A stretch of DNA of 64,000 nt from Paraburkholderia elongata (GTDB lineage: Bacteria; Pseudomonadota; Gammaproteobacteria; Burkholderiales; Burkholderiaceae): assembly GCF_013177735.1 (NCBI RefSeq), contig NZ_WOEZ01000008.1:34882-98881 (forward strand). The letters run 5' to 3'. This document shows positions 29,207 to 38,401 of this stretch, one piece after another (position 1 is the first letter of the stretch; each line of letters opens with the position of its first letter). The notes beneath the pieces were generated by a model. That model saw nothing but the letters and a program-made list of their open reading frames with translations. It was not told the DNA's origin and searched no databases. Made by a program: the position numbers and the translations under genes.

Positions 29207-29250
29207 GAAAGGCCGTTCCTGCATCACGCGGGAACGGCCTCTTCACTTTT
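29207..29250 (+). terminator. Terminator after the thioesterase gene
   Basis: GGCCGTTCC (29211-29219) pairs with GGAACGGCC (29231-29239), followed by a pyrimidine run TCTTCACTTTT. It separates this unit from the convergent fucose-type cluster. Confidence 0.8.
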
Positions 29251-29283
29251 CGCATCAACAACGCTTTTCACCAGGCAGGCGAA

Positions 29284-30132
29284 TCACTCCGCCGCGTAAG
29301 TCCTCTGCGTCTGCTCGCCGAGACCCTCGATACCGAGACGCATCGTCTGGCCCGGCTTCAGGAACACCGGATTCGGTTTCACGCCCATGCCGACGCCCGG
29401 CGGCGTGCCGGTCGAAATCACGTCGCCCGGTTGCAGGCTCATGCATTGCGACACATACGACACCAACTTCGCAACGCCGAACACCATCGTTTTCGTGCTG
29501 CCGTTCTGATAGCGGTGGCCGTCCACTTCGAGCCACAAGCTCAGGTTCTGCGGATCGGCCACTTCATCGCGCGTGACGACCCACGGACCGATCGGGCCGA
29601 ACGTATCGAAACCCTTGCCCTTGTCCCACGTGCCACCGCGTTCGATCTGCCATTCGCGTTCCGACACGTCGTTGATCACGCAGTAACCGGCGACGTAATC
29701 GAGCGCGTTGGCTTCGTCGATATATTTCGCGGGCTTGCCGATCACCACGCCGAGTTCGACTTCCCAGTCGGTCTTCTTCGAGCCGCGCGGAATTTCGACG
29801 TCGTCATTCGGGCCGCAGATCGCGCTCGTCCACTTGTTGAAAATCACCGGTTCCGACGGCACCGGCAGATTCGATTCGGCTGCGTGGTCCGCGTAGTTCA
29901 GCCCGATACAGATGAATTTACCGATTTTGCCGACGCACGGGCCCATGCGCGGATTGCCTTCCACGACCGGCAGCGAAGCCGGATCGAGCGCGCGCAGTTT
30001 GGCGAGGCCTTCGTCGGTTAGCGCGGCGCCGTCGATATCGCCAACCACCTTCGACAGATCGCGAATCTTGCCTTGCGCGTCGAGCAAGCCCGGCTTTTCC
30101 TGGCCTTTTGGCCCATAACGAAGCAGTTTCAT
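29284..30132 (-). CDS. FAH-family hydrolase, probable 2,4-diketo-3-deoxy-L-fuconate hydrolase
   Basis: 282-residue fumarylacetoacetate-hydrolase-fold protein. The metal-binding and catalytic blocks are FICIGLNYADHAAES, DWEVELGVVIG and VINDVSEREWQ, with the C-terminal GDVISTGTPPGVGMG. In the non-phosphorylative L-fucose route this family cleaves the 2,4-diketo acid to pyruvate and lactate. Assignment to that step rests on cluster context (SDR, lactonase, AKR, dehydratase); the fold alone also fits other acylpyruvases. It is the last gene of the leftward operon. Confidence 0.85.
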   Translation of the reverse strand: MKLLRYGPKGQEKPGLLDAQGKIRDLSKVVGDIDGAALTDEGLAKLRALDPASLPVVEGNPRMGPCVGKIGKFICIGLNYADHAAESNLPVPSEPVIFNKWTSAICGPNDDVEIPRGSKKTDWEVELGVVIGKPAKYIDEANALDYVAGYCVINDVSEREWQIERGGTWDKGKGFDTFGPIGPWVVTRDEVADPQNLSLWLEVDGHRYQNGSTKTMVFGVAKLVSYVSQCMSLQPGDVISTGTPPGVGMGVKPNPVFLKPGQTMRLGIEGLGEQTQRTYAAE

Positions 30133-30198
30133 CCTGGTACTTCCTTTCAGTGGTATTCGGTTCGTGTGTCCGTGGGTGTCGGTGGGTACGCGTGTGCG

Positions 30199-30942
30199 TC
30201 AGTTCGACCAGCCACCGTCGATCACATGCGCATGACCGGTGGTGAACGACGATTCATCAGACGCGAGATACAGCGCCAACGCGGCGATCTCTTCCGGCTT
30301 GCCGATGCGGCCCATCGGCTGACGCGCGACAAAGGCCGCCTGCACGGCCTCAAGTGTCGCGCCTTGCGCCTTGGCCTGCTCGACGATCCGCTGTTCGAGC
30401 GACGGCGAAGCCACCGTGCCCGGGCAGATCGCGTTACAGCGTACACCACGCGTGATGAAGTCTGCAGCGACGGACTTGGTCAGCCCGATCACCGCGGCTT
30501 TCGACGCGCTGTACGCAAAGCGGTTCGGCACGCCCTTCACGCTCGATGCCGCCGACGACATATTGATGATCGACCCGCCGCCCTTCTCCAGCATGGCGGG
30601 CAAAAACGCGCGGATCATGCGGTACATCGCTTTCGCGTTCAGATCGAAGGCGAAGTCCCAATCTTCTTCGCTGCATTCGAGGATATTACCGGCGTGCACG
30701 AAGCCCGCGCAGTTGAACAGCACGTCGATCGCGCCGAGTTCGGCCGCCAGTGCCTTGATCGCCGCGCCGTCGCGCACGTCGAGCTTGCGCGCTTCGACCG
30801 GCTTGCCGGCGAGTCCGTCGATGCGGATATCGGTGGCGATCACGCGCGCGCCTTCGCGCGCGAACAGTTCCGCGGTGGCGAGACCGATGCCTTGTCCTGC
30901 CGCGGTGATCAGGGCCGTCTTGCCGGCCAGTCTTTGTGTCAT
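30199..30942 (-). CDS. SDR oxidoreductase, probable 2-keto-3-deoxy-L-fuconate dehydrogenase
   Basis: 247-residue short-chain dehydrogenase. The cofactor motif TAAGQGIG is at about residues 13-20. The NAD-preferring acidic position is VIATDIRIDG, and the catalytic Ser (NMSSAASS) and YSASK are intact. It should oxidise C4 of the 2-keto-3-deoxy sugar acid, feeding the FAH hydrolase 66 bp downstream. Specificity is inferred from the cluster. Confidence 0.87.
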   Translation of the reverse strand: MTQRLAGKTALITAAGQGIGLATAELFAREGARVIATDIRIDGLAGKPVEARKLDVRDGAAIKALAAELGAIDVLFNCAGFVHAGNILECSEEDWDFAFDLNAKAMYRMIRAFLPAMLEKGGGSIINMSSAASSVKGVPNRFAYSASKAAVIGLTKSVAADFITRGVRCNAICPGTVASPSLEQRIVEQAKAQGATLEAVQAAFVARQPMGRIGKPEEIAALALYLASDESSFTTGHAHVIDGGWSN

Positions 30943-31010
30943 CTACGACTCCAGTTGAATGGGCTTTCGCTTGTCTTCGTAATTCGTCTTCGCAACGCGT
31001 GTTCGTCACA

Positions 31011-31841
31011 TCAAAGTCGATAAAACGCAGCGGCGTTGTCGCCGAAAACCGCCTCGCGCTCGGCGTCGCCCAAGGACGCGAGCAACGTGTTCGCCACCGA
31101 GTGCCAGAGCAGATAGTCGCCGTTCAGATCGAGCACCGGCCAGTCGCTGCCCCACATCAAACGCGCGGGACCGAACGACTTCAGCAGATGCTCGACGTAC
31201 GGATGAAGCGTTTGTTCGGTCCAGCCAGGCGAAGCTTCTGTGACGAGACCTGAGAGCTTGCAATGCACTTGCGGCAATTGAGCGAGCCGCGTAATCGCAT
31301 CGGCCCATGTTTGCCAACCCGCGCGACCGTAACGGATCGGCGGCTTCGCACCGTGATCGACAACGATGCGCAACGCAGGAAAACGCGCCGCGAACGTTTC
31401 GAAAGGCTCGACGTGCCGCGCGTAAATCAACGCGTCGAACGCGAGGTCGTGCGCGATCAGCGCTTCAATCGCGGGCGCGAGATCCGGGTTTGCAATCCAC
31501 GTATCGTCCGGTAAATCCTGCAGCATCGGCCGCACGCCTTTGAATTTCGGCTCATCCGCTAGCGCTTCGATCACAGCGGGCGCCGTGGGCAACAGCAACG
31601 GCACCCAGCCGACCACACCGGCAATCGACGGCTCGCGCCGCGCGATGTCCAGCAAGTAACGTGTTTCGTCGAGAGTCGGCGCCGCCTGCACCACCACCGT
31701 CCGCTCGATGCCCGCTCTTTCACGCAGCGGTTTGAGATCGTCGGGACCGAACGGTCGGTACAGGATTTTCAGCTCCGGCGTGAGCCACTCGTAGTCGCCG
31801 CGAGCAGGGTCCCAATAGTGCTGGTGCGCGTCGATATGCAT
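31011..31841 (-). CDS. Amidohydrolase-superfamily sugar lactonase, probable L-fucono-1,5-lactonase
   Basis: 276 residues of the COG3618 type. Start MHIDAHQHYWDPARGDYEW supplies the HxH metal/active-site motif. VVDHGAKPPI and the terminal MWGSDWPVLDLNG, with the catalytic Asp, complete the barrel. It hydrolyses the lactone made by the upstream aldose dehydrogenase. The start at 31841 lies 7 bp past the AKR stop, with the ribosome site AGAGGA inside the end of the AKR gene, so translation is probably coupled. Confidence 0.88.
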   Translation of the reverse strand: MHIDAHQHYWDPARGDYEWLTPELKILYRPFGPDDLKPLRERAGIERTVVVQAAPTLDETRYLLDIARREPSIAGVVGWVPLLLPTAPAVIEALADEPKFKGVRPMLQDLPDDTWIANPDLAPAIEALIAHDLAFDALIYARHVEPFETFAARFPALRIVVDHGAKPPIRYGRAGWQTWADAITRLAQLPQVHCKLSGLVTEASPGWTEQTLHPYVEHLLKSFGPARLMWGSDWPVLDLNGDYLLWHSVANTLLASLGDAEREAVFGDNAAAFYRL

Positions 31842-31848
31842 CGTCAAA

Positions 31849-32889
31849 TCAATCCTCTGGCGCGGGCGCGCGGCTGTCGAGCAAGCCCTTGTCACGCAAC
31901 GCGAACCACAAGTCCGCGGGGATCGGCTGCTCGAACGACGCAGCGTTCTCATGCAATTCGTCGGCACTGCGCGCACCGGTCAACACGGTCGCGACCGCCG
32001 GATGCGCATACGGAAACTGCAAGGCCGCGGCAGCAAGTGGCACGCCATGCACCCGGCACACCGCTTCCAGCCGCGCGACGCGTTCGATGACTTCGGGCGG
32101 CGCGTCGCCGTAGTTGAATTTCAGATCGCCTTCCACACCGCGCGCCAGAATGCCCGAATTGAACGCGCCGCCTAACAGGATGCTGACGCCGCGCTGTTCA
32201 CATGCTGGGAGCAGGTCGTCGAGCGTGGTCTGTTCGAGCAGCGTATAACGGCCCGCGAGCAACGCGCAATCGATATCGAATTCAGCCATCGCGTCGAGTA
32301 TTACCGCGCCTTCATTGACGCCGAGTCCTACCGCTTTGACCGCGCCCGAGGAGCGCAGATCATCGAGCGCACGAAAGCCGCCGCCTTCGGTCAGTTGCTG
32401 CCAGTAGTGGGGGTTCTTGTCGCCATGCGTGACGCGGCCGATATCGTGCACCAGAAGAATGTCGATATCGACGATGCCGAGACGCTGCTGACTGTCTTCG
32501 AACGACCGCAGAATGCCGTCGTGCGTGTAGTCATAGATTGCCTGGAACGGCAGCGGGTCTTGCCAGCCTTCGCTGCCGTCGTACGGCGTGGTGCGCGGTA
32601 CGAAGCGGCGCCCGACTTTCGTGGAAAGCACGTATTCGCTGCGTGGATAGCCGCGCAACGCGTCGCCCAGACGGTGCTCGGCTTTCGTGTGACCGTAATG
32701 CGGTGCGGTATCGAAGTAACGCACGCCGACGTCCCACGCAGCGGCAATGGTCGCGTGCGCTTCTTCATCGGACAGATCGCGGTAGAGGCCGCCCAAGGGT
32801 GCCGTACCGAGCCCTAATCCGGTCACTCGTAATGCGCGGCGGCCGATGCTGCGCCGCTGTTCGATCTTCGAACCGATCGTTGCCGTCAT
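31849..32889 (-). CDS. Aldo/keto reductase, probable L-fucose (aldose) 1-dehydrogenase
   Basis: 346-residue (beta/alpha)8 NAD(P)-dependent oxidoreductase. The catalytic tetrad is visible: D in GVRYFDTAPHYG, Y in the same block, K in VLSTKVGRRF and H in DILLVHDIGRV. It resembles the L-fucose/D-threo-aldose dehydrogenase and pyridoxal dehydrogenase group. It is the first oxidative step of the proposed pathway, giving the lactone for the next gene. The start ATG at 32889 follows AGGAGACGCGGTCC. Confidence 0.87.
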   Translation of the reverse strand: MTATIGSKIEQRRSIGRRALRVTGLGLGTAPLGGLYRDLSDEEAHATIAAAWDVGVRYFDTAPHYGHTKAEHRLGDALRGYPRSEYVLSTKVGRRFVPRTTPYDGSEGWQDPLPFQAIYDYTHDGILRSFEDSQQRLGIVDIDILLVHDIGRVTHGDKNPHYWQQLTEGGGFRALDDLRSSGAVKAVGLGVNEGAVILDAMAEFDIDCALLAGRYTLLEQTTLDDLLPACEQRGVSILLGGAFNSGILARGVEGDLKFNYGDAPPEVIERVARLEAVCRVHGVPLAAAALQFPYAHPAVATVLTGARSADELHENAASFEQPIPADLWFALRDKGLLDSRAPAPED

Positions 32890-33039
32890 GGACCGCGTCT
32901 CCTTGTTTATGATGTTTTACCATGTGCTGATGGTGTTTGCCCACCGCACTAATGGCAACGCGATTGGCGCGCTGATAGCTGCACCGATGGTCGTCGCATC
33001 GATTACGGCTTGGGTTCGGACTGGCCGCTGATAAACCGC

Positions 33040-34353
33040 TCAGTGCGGTTCGATCGCAACAATCCGATGCGGCGGCGTAGCGCTCGACGGCAAGCAAGCC
33101 GGGCCCACAGGTTCAAAAGTCTTGTACGTCAGGATGAATTCCTGATGACCGAGCGTTTCCGATTTCGACGCCGCGCCGAGCGACACCGCCACCGTTTGCT
33201 CGAACACTTCGCGGCCGACTTCGTCGAGCGTGCCGCGGCCTTCGAGAATGCGGCCTGCATCGACATCCATATCGCCGGCGAGATTGCGGTACGTCGCGGG
33301 ATTCGCGCATACCTTGATGACCGGCGAAATCGCCGAGCCGACCACCGATCCGCGTCCCGTCGTGAACAGAATCACATGCGCGCCGCAGGCGATCAGCTCG
33401 CCGATTTCCGCGTTGTCGCTGATGTTCGGAAAGCCGAAGCGCGGTTCGCCGTCTGGTACGACGTCGAGGAGATAGAGGCCGCCTGTCGGCGGAACGTCAC
33501 CGGGTTTGACGATGCCGACAATCGGCGATGCGCCGCTTTTTGCATACGCACCCAAAGACTTCTCTTCCTGCGTGGTGAGGCCGCCGTCTGCATTACCGAC
33601 AGCAAAACTGCCATGGCCAAGGATCGAGTAGTAGCGCGCCGCCTTCGCCACGCACGCGACAATTTCATCTCCGAGCTCAGGCCTCGCGGCGCGCGTTTTC
33701 ATATGGAACTCGCAGCCCACCAGCTCGCCGGTTTCTTCGAAGATGCAAGTTGCGCCCGCGTCAATCAGATGATCGAACGCGCGGCCCACGGCCGGGTTGG
33801 CGGTGATGCCACTGGTGCCGTCCGAGCCGCCGCAAATCGTGCCGATCACCAGTTCGCTCAGCGCCATCGGCACTTTCTGCTGCGCGGCAAGTTGCTTGCG
33901 TGCGTCGCGAATCCAGTCGACGCCGTATTGAATCGTACTGCGTGTGCCGCCTTTTTCCTGGATCGTCAGGACTTCGACGGGACGGCCGCTCGCGCGTACT
34001 ACGTCTACGAGGTAATGCTTGTTCATGCTCTCGCATCCGAGCGACACGAACAGCACCGCGCCCACGTTTGGATGCGTGGTGAGCCGCTCGAGCATCTTTT
34101 CGGCATACCCATTCGGATAGCAACCTGGGAAGCCTATCAGATGCACCGGCGGCTCGCGCTCGGCCAAAGGATCGTCGAACGCATCGAGCGGTTCGCGAAA
34201 CTCCGTGACGATCTCGCGCGCGACGTGATGCGCGCACTCGACGAGATACGCCACCGCGACCACATTGCGGATGCCCTTGCGGCCATCGCTGCGCAGATAG
34301 CCTTGCAGCATGGGCTGCTGCGCGGCGGCGGATGCTGCGGAAGTGTCAGTCAT
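33040..34353 (-). CDS. UxaA-family dehydratase large subunit, probable L-fuconate/D-arabinonate dehydratase
   Basis: 437-residue C-terminal-domain protein of the altronate/galactarate dehydratase family. Diagnostic blocks are RSDGRKGIRN, IGFPGCYPNGYAEKM, GTICGGSDGTSGITANPAVG and LFTTGRGSVVGSA. Its conserved Cys residues (FPGCYPN, LGCES, TICGG) fit the iron-dependent mechanism. It should remove water from the aldonate to give the 2-keto-3-deoxy acid. The SAF subunit is a separate gene 45 bp upstream. ATG 34353 is chosen because GGGA then sits at proper distance; ATG 34359 is the alternative. Confidence 0.87.
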   Translation of the reverse strand: MTDTSAASAAAQQPMLQGYLRSDGRKGIRNVVAVAYLVECAHHVAREIVTEFREPLDAFDDPLAEREPPVHLIGFPGCYPNGYAEKMLERLTTHPNVGAVLFVSLGCESMNKHYLVDVVRASGRPVEVLTIQEKGGTRSTIQYGVDWIRDARKQLAAQQKVPMALSELVIGTICGGSDGTSGITANPAVGRAFDHLIDAGATCIFEETGELVGCEFHMKTRAARPELGDEIVACVAKAARYYSILGHGSFAVGNADGGLTTQEEKSLGAYAKSGASPIVGIVKPGDVPPTGGLYLLDVVPDGEPRFGFPNISDNAEIGELIACGAHVILFTTGRGSVVGSAISPVIKVCANPATYRNLAGDMDVDAGRILEGRGTLDEVGREVFEQTVAVSLGAASKSETLGHQEFILTYKTFEPVGPACLPSSATPPHRIVAIEPH

Positions 34354-34398
34354 GGTCATTCCCGCGCGGCGCGAGGCCACGTCATTGTGCTCAACAAA

Positions 34399-34752
34399 TC
34401 AGTGATGGACGAACTCATGGCCCGCGTCGTGCGTATAAGTGGGCAGGTAATCGCTTTCGAGGTTGTGCGTATGCAGATGCGCACCGCGCGCCACCGCCTC
34501 GGTCACGTGACCGATCACCGCGCCGTAACGCAGCACCTTGTCGTCTTTCGCGAGTTCATGGCGTGCGACCTTATGGCCGAGGTCGATGGTTTTGGTGAGC
34601 GTCACGCGCTCGCCTTCGATCTCGACTTGCGTACCTGCATCGAGACGCGCCGCCGCGATCAGGCAGTTATCCGCGGGACTAAGCAGAATCAGGCGTGGGT
34701 CGGTTTGCGATGTTTGGGGCGTTTGCGGTGTGTTCAATGAGCGGCTGGTCAA
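34399..34752 (-). CDS. UxaA-family dehydratase small (SAF-domain) subunit
   Basis: 117 residues. After a Thr/Gln-rich start (TPQTPQTSQTDPR) comes a SAF fold (LSPADNCLIAAARLDAGTQV) with LGHKVARHELAKDDKVLRYG and a His-rich end (HLHTHNLES, HDAGHEFVHH). SAF domains form the N-terminal part of altronate dehydratases, so this and the next gene make one split enzyme. The start is TTG at 34752 with GGAGAA seven bases upstream. Confidence 0.87.
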   Translation of the reverse strand: MTSRSLNTPQTPQTSQTDPRLILLSPADNCLIAAARLDAGTQVEIEGERVTLTKTIDLGHKVARHELAKDDKVLRYGAVIGHVTEAVARGAHLHTHNLESDYLPTYTHDAGHEFVHH

Positions 34753-34777
34753 GTGAGTTCTCCGTGATGCGTGCGCA

Positions 34778-35833
34778 TCAGTTCTGGCCTTCGCCGCTGG
34801 CGAGCCGTGCCACCATCAGCGAGCCGAGGATGATCGCGCCGTAGATCGCCTGAATCCAGAACGACGGCACCTGTGCAAGCGTCAGCAGGTTCTGCACGAC
34901 GCCGAGCAGCAGTACGCCGGTGAGCGCGCCGAGCATCGTGCCCTTGCCGCCGTCGAGCGAAATGCCGCCGATCACCGCCGCCGCGAACACCGTGAAAATC
35001 ATGCCATTGCCCTGGTTCGCGTTGATCGCGCCGACATAGCCGGTCACGATCAACCCGCCCACCGAGGCCAGCATGCTGCCGAGCACGAACACGCCCCACG
35101 TAATGCGCTCCACGCGAATCCCCGCCGCGCGCGCCGCTTCCGGATTGCCCCCGATCGCGTATAACGCGCGGCCCAGGCGGTGATAGCGCAGCACGAACGC
35201 GGCGATCGCGAATGCGGCCGCCGCGAGCCACACGGACAACGGCAAGCCGAACACGATGGTGGTGGCGAGCGAGAAGAACGACGGCGGCATATCGAACAGC
35301 GTGCCGCCTTGGGTCGCGCCGACCAGCATGCCGCGCAATACGATCAGCATCGCCAGCGTGACGATGAATGCGTTCAGCCGCAAACGCACCACCAGGAAAC
35401 CGTTGACGAAGCCGATCACCGCGCCGATCACGAGAATGGCCAACAAGCCTGCGGCCGCCGGCCATTGCATTCCGAAGCCCGCGGACGCAGCCGGCATCAC
35501 CAGCATCGCACCGATAGCCGGCGCGATGCCCACCGTCGATTCCAGAGACAAATCGAACTTGCCAGTCAACACGATCAGCGATTCGGCCAGCACCACCAAC
35601 GCCAACGCCGCGGACGCACCGAGCACGCTGATCAGATTCGCCTTCGTCAGAAAACTCGGGCTGACAAACGCGCCGATCACGAGCAGCAGAGCGAGCGCGG
35701 GCAGCAAAGCCAATTCGCGCAGCCGGGCGAGTTCGCTGCGAGCACGTTTGCCGCGCGTCGCCTGAGCGACGGACTGCGGTTGCGCTTGACCTTGCGCGGT
35801 GCCGAATGCAGGGCTGGGCACACTATTCTTCAT
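34778..35833 (-). CDS. Sugar ABC transporter permease, RbsC-type
   Basis: 351-residue inner-membrane permease with about eight to ten hydrophobic segments after a polar, Gln-rich start. The ribose-type signature region GGNPEAARAAGIRVERI is present, as is VVLAESLIVLTGKFDLSLES. The start at 35833 (MKNSVPSPAFG) overlaps the ATPase gene end by 11 bp and has AAGGAG upstream. It works with the two following genes as an aldose importer. Confidence 0.92.
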   Translation of the reverse strand: MKNSVPSPAFGTAQGQAQPQSVAQATRGKRARSELARLRELALLPALALLLVIGAFVSPSFLTKANLISVLGASAALALVVLAESLIVLTGKFDLSLESTVGIAPAIGAMLVMPAASAGFGMQWPAAAGLLAILVIGAVIGFVNGFLVVRLRLNAFIVTLAMLIVLRGMLVGATQGGTLFDMPPSFFSLATTIVFGLPLSVWLAAAAFAIAAFVLRYHRLGRALYAIGGNPEAARAAGIRVERITWGVFVLGSMLASVGGLIVTGYVGAINANQGNGMIFTVFAAAVIGGISLDGGKGTMLGALTGVLLLGVVQNLLTLAQVPSFWIQAIYGAIILGSLMVARLASGEGQN

Positions 35834-37343
35834 GAAGACTGACTCCTTCAACGGATGCGATCAGGTCGTGGTCCTGCCAACCCGCGGGAAATTCGGCCGC
35901 GACACGGCCACGGAACATGACCAGCACGCGGTCACAGGTGCGCAGATCGTCGAGTTCGCCTGACACGACCAGCACGGCTTTACCGTCTTCGCGCACACGA
36001 TCCACGACTGACAGCAACGCTTCTTTGGATTTCACGTCGACGCCCGCGGTAGGGTCGATCAGAACGAGTACGTTGGGATCGGTGGCGAGCGCGCGCGCCA
36101 TCACGACCTTCTGCTGGTTGCCGCCCGATAGCCCCGACACGACATGCTCGGGGCCTTGCGCGACGATGCCGAGCGCGTCGATCATCTTCTGGCCGAAGGC
36201 GTTTTTCTTCGCAGGCGGCGCGATGCCGAATTTGCCGAGCAGACGCGCGATCGTCATCGAGGCGTTTTCCGCGACCGACTGCGTGAGAACCAGGCCTTCG
36301 TGATGGCGATCCTTCGGCACGCAGCCGACGCCGTGCGCAAGCGCAGCAGGGACATCACCAGGCGGCAGCGTTATGCCATCCACGCTGATCGCCCCGCTCC
36401 GGGCCGCGCGCAAACCAGCAATCGCTTCGGCTACGCTCGTACGACCGCTGCTCGTCGCGCCAGTCAGCCCGACCACTTCGCCACGCTTCACCGTGAACGA
36501 CACGCCTTCGTAGTCGGCGCCGCCCAGTTCCTTGACTTCCAGCGCGATGGCTGTGTCCGCAGGCAACGCAGCGCGCGCCGCCGCATCGGCGACGGCAAGG
36601 CCGCCACGCTCGCCGGTCATTGCTTCTATCAGCTGCTCACGTGGCAACGCGGAAACCGGCGCGCTGACGATATGCCGCGCGTCACGCAGCACCGTCACGG
36701 CCTGGCAGATTTCATAGACCTCTTGCAGATGGTGCGAGATGAACAGGAACGTCACGCCTTCGCGCTGCAACTCGCTGATGCGGCGGAACAGGCGCTTGAT
36801 CTCGTCGCCGTCGAGCTGCGCGGTGGGTTCGTCGAGAATGATGAAGCGCGCGCCGTACGACAGCGCCCGCGCGATCTCCACGAGTTGCCGCGCTTCCACG
36901 CTCAGATCGTCGGCGCGCGCATCCTCGCGTACGTCGATCTTCCAGTGATCGAGCAACTCACGCGCGTCGCGGCGCATGGCACGCCAATCGATTACGCCGC
37001 CGCGCGACGGTTGCCGGTTGATGAACAGATTCTCCGCGACGCTCAAATCGCGGATGATCGTGGAATGCTGATAGACGCAGGCGACGCGCTCGCGCCACGC
37101 ATCCCGATCCGCGATCGACGGCGCGGCCGCGCCGCTGAAACGCACCTCGCCGGTATCGGGCTTGCGCAGACCGGTGAGGATCGACACCAGCGTCGATTTG
37201 CCCGCCCCGTTGCGCCCGACGAGTGCATGCGACTCGCCGGGCATCACGCGAATGCTCACGTCTTTCAGCGCGGGTGTGGAGCCGAAGCGTTTGGTGATCT
37301 CAAACGCTTCAACGACCGGCACGGAGGGCGTCGGCTCGCTCAT
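35823..37343 (-). CDS. Sugar ABC transporter ATP-binding protein, RbsA/AraG-type (tandem ATPase)
   Basis: 506 residues with two fused nucleotide-binding domains. The first has Walker A GRNGAGKST (about 38-46) and LDEPTAQLD. The second has the degenerate P-loop GATSSGRTS (about 290), signature LSGGNQQK and LIDPTAGVD, as usual for RbsA-type proteins, where the second site is altered. The first gene overlap (ATGA at 37340-37343) couples it to the binding-protein gene. It provides energy for sugar uptake. Confidence 0.93.
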   Translation of the reverse strand: MSEPTPSVPVVEAFEITKRFGSTPALKDVSIRVMPGESHALVGRNGAGKSTLVSILTGLRKPDTGEVRFSGAAAPSIADRDAWRERVACVYQHSTIIRDLSVAENLFINRQPSRGGVIDWRAMRRDARELLDHWKIDVREDARADDLSVEARQLVEIARALSYGARFIILDEPTAQLDGDEIKRLFRRISELQREGVTFLFISHHLQEVYEICQAVTVLRDARHIVSAPVSALPREQLIEAMTGERGGLAVADAAARAALPADTAIALEVKELGGADYEGVSFTVKRGEVVGLTGATSSGRTSVAEAIAGLRAARSGAISVDGITLPPGDVPAALAHGVGCVPKDRHHEGLVLTQSVAENASMTIARLLGKFGIAPPAKKNAFGQKMIDALGIVAQGPEHVVSGLSGGNQQKVVMARALATDPNVLVLIDPTAGVDVKSKEALLSVVDRVREDGKAVLVVSGELDDLRTCDRVLVMFRGRVAAEFPAGWQDHDLIASVEGVSLHEE

Positions 37344-38389
37344 TTAACGGTATTGCCCCACAACGCTTTGTCGTCGACATTCGCCTTCGTGACGAGCGGC
37401 GCAGGCAATTGATCTTCGAGAACGCCCGGCGCCAACTGGATGATGTTGCTGCCGTGATCCGTCGGACCCGGTTTGAAGGTCTGCCCAGCCAACGCGGCCT
37501 TGATGTAGAAGAGACCGTATTTCGCGTAGGAATCAGCGGGCTGCGAGACGGTAGCGTCGATATCACCACGACGGATTGCGTCGAACTCCTGAGGAATCCC
37601 ATCGTTACTGACAATCACGACATGCTTCGCATTACCGGCAGGAAACAGCATCTGCTTACGGCGCAGCGTTTGCAGCGTGGGCGACAGATAGACGCCGCCT
37701 GCCTGCATGTAGATTGCCTTCACGTCAGGATTCGCGGTGAGCAGACTGTCGAGCGCAGTGGCCGCGACATCGCCCTTCCAGGCTGCAGGAATTTCCAGCA
37801 GCGACAAACCCCGAAAACCCTTCAAACACGAGCGGAACGCTTCGGACCGGTCGCGGCCGTTCACCGAGGCCAGATCGCCCATGATCTGTACGACCTTGCC
37901 CGACTTCACATGCTCGCCGATGTACTTGCATGCCTTCTCGCCATAGGCGTGGTTGTCGGCGCGCACCACCATCGCGACCTTGCCTTGCGTCGGCGCGACG
38001 TCGACAGCCACCACCGGCACGTTCTTCGCGGCGGCCGCATCGAGCGCGCGGCTGATCGCCGCCGAATCCAGCGGGCCGACCACGATGCCCTTCGCACCGA
38101 GGTTCAGCAGGTTGTTCATGTCGGTAATCTGCTGGGCGGGATCGCCGTTCGAATTGACCGGCGCGAGGATATCGATGCCCATGTCCTTCGCGTATTTGGG
38201 CAAATAGTTGTTGTACGACTGCCAGAACGGCGACGTGAGGAGCGGCAGACCGAGGCCGACCTTGCCGGCGTCAGCGGCTTGTGCGGCGCCGCTGACGGCG
38301 AGGCCGGCTACGCAAGCTGCCGCCGCAACGGCAAATAGCGAACTCCGGAACAGATGGCGAGCCGCGTGCGGCCCTTTTGCGAACGACAT
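37340..38389 (-). CDS. Sugar ABC transporter periplasmic binding protein, RbsB-type
   Basis: 349 residues. A signal peptide (LFAVAAAACVAGLAVSGAAQA) cleaves before ADAGKVG. The periplasmic-binding-protein type 1 fold is indicated by LGLPLLTSPFWQSYNNYL, GAKGIVVGPLDSAAISRAL and IVSNDGIPQEFDAIRRGDID. It is the promoter-proximal gene of the cluster and should deliver L-fucose, D-arabinose or L-galactose to the permease; ligand is inferred from the catabolic genes. Two hairpin repeats lie just upstream of its start. Confidence 0.9.
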   Translation of the reverse strand: MSFAKGPHAARHLFRSSLFAVAAAACVAGLAVSGAAQAADAGKVGLGLPLLTSPFWQSYNNYLPKYAKDMGIDILAPVNSNGDPAQQITDMNNLLNLGAKGIVVGPLDSAAISRALDAAAAKNVPVVAVDVAPTQGKVAMVVRADNHAYGEKACKYIGEHVKSGKVVQIMGDLASVNGRDRSEAFRSCLKGFRGLSLLEIPAAWKGDVAATALDSLLTANPDVKAIYMQAGGVYLSPTLQTLRRKQMLFPAGNAKHVVIVSNDGIPQEFDAIRRGDIDATVSQPADSYAKYGLFYIKAALAGQTFKPGPTDHGSNIIQLAPGVLEDQLPAPLVTKANVDDKALWGNTVK

Positions 38390-38401
38390 GGTTGTCTCCT
38401 G

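Noticed and set aside
33010..34740. 576-codon plus-strand frame
   Set aside because: Antisense to the UxaA-family genes; no motif or ribosome site.
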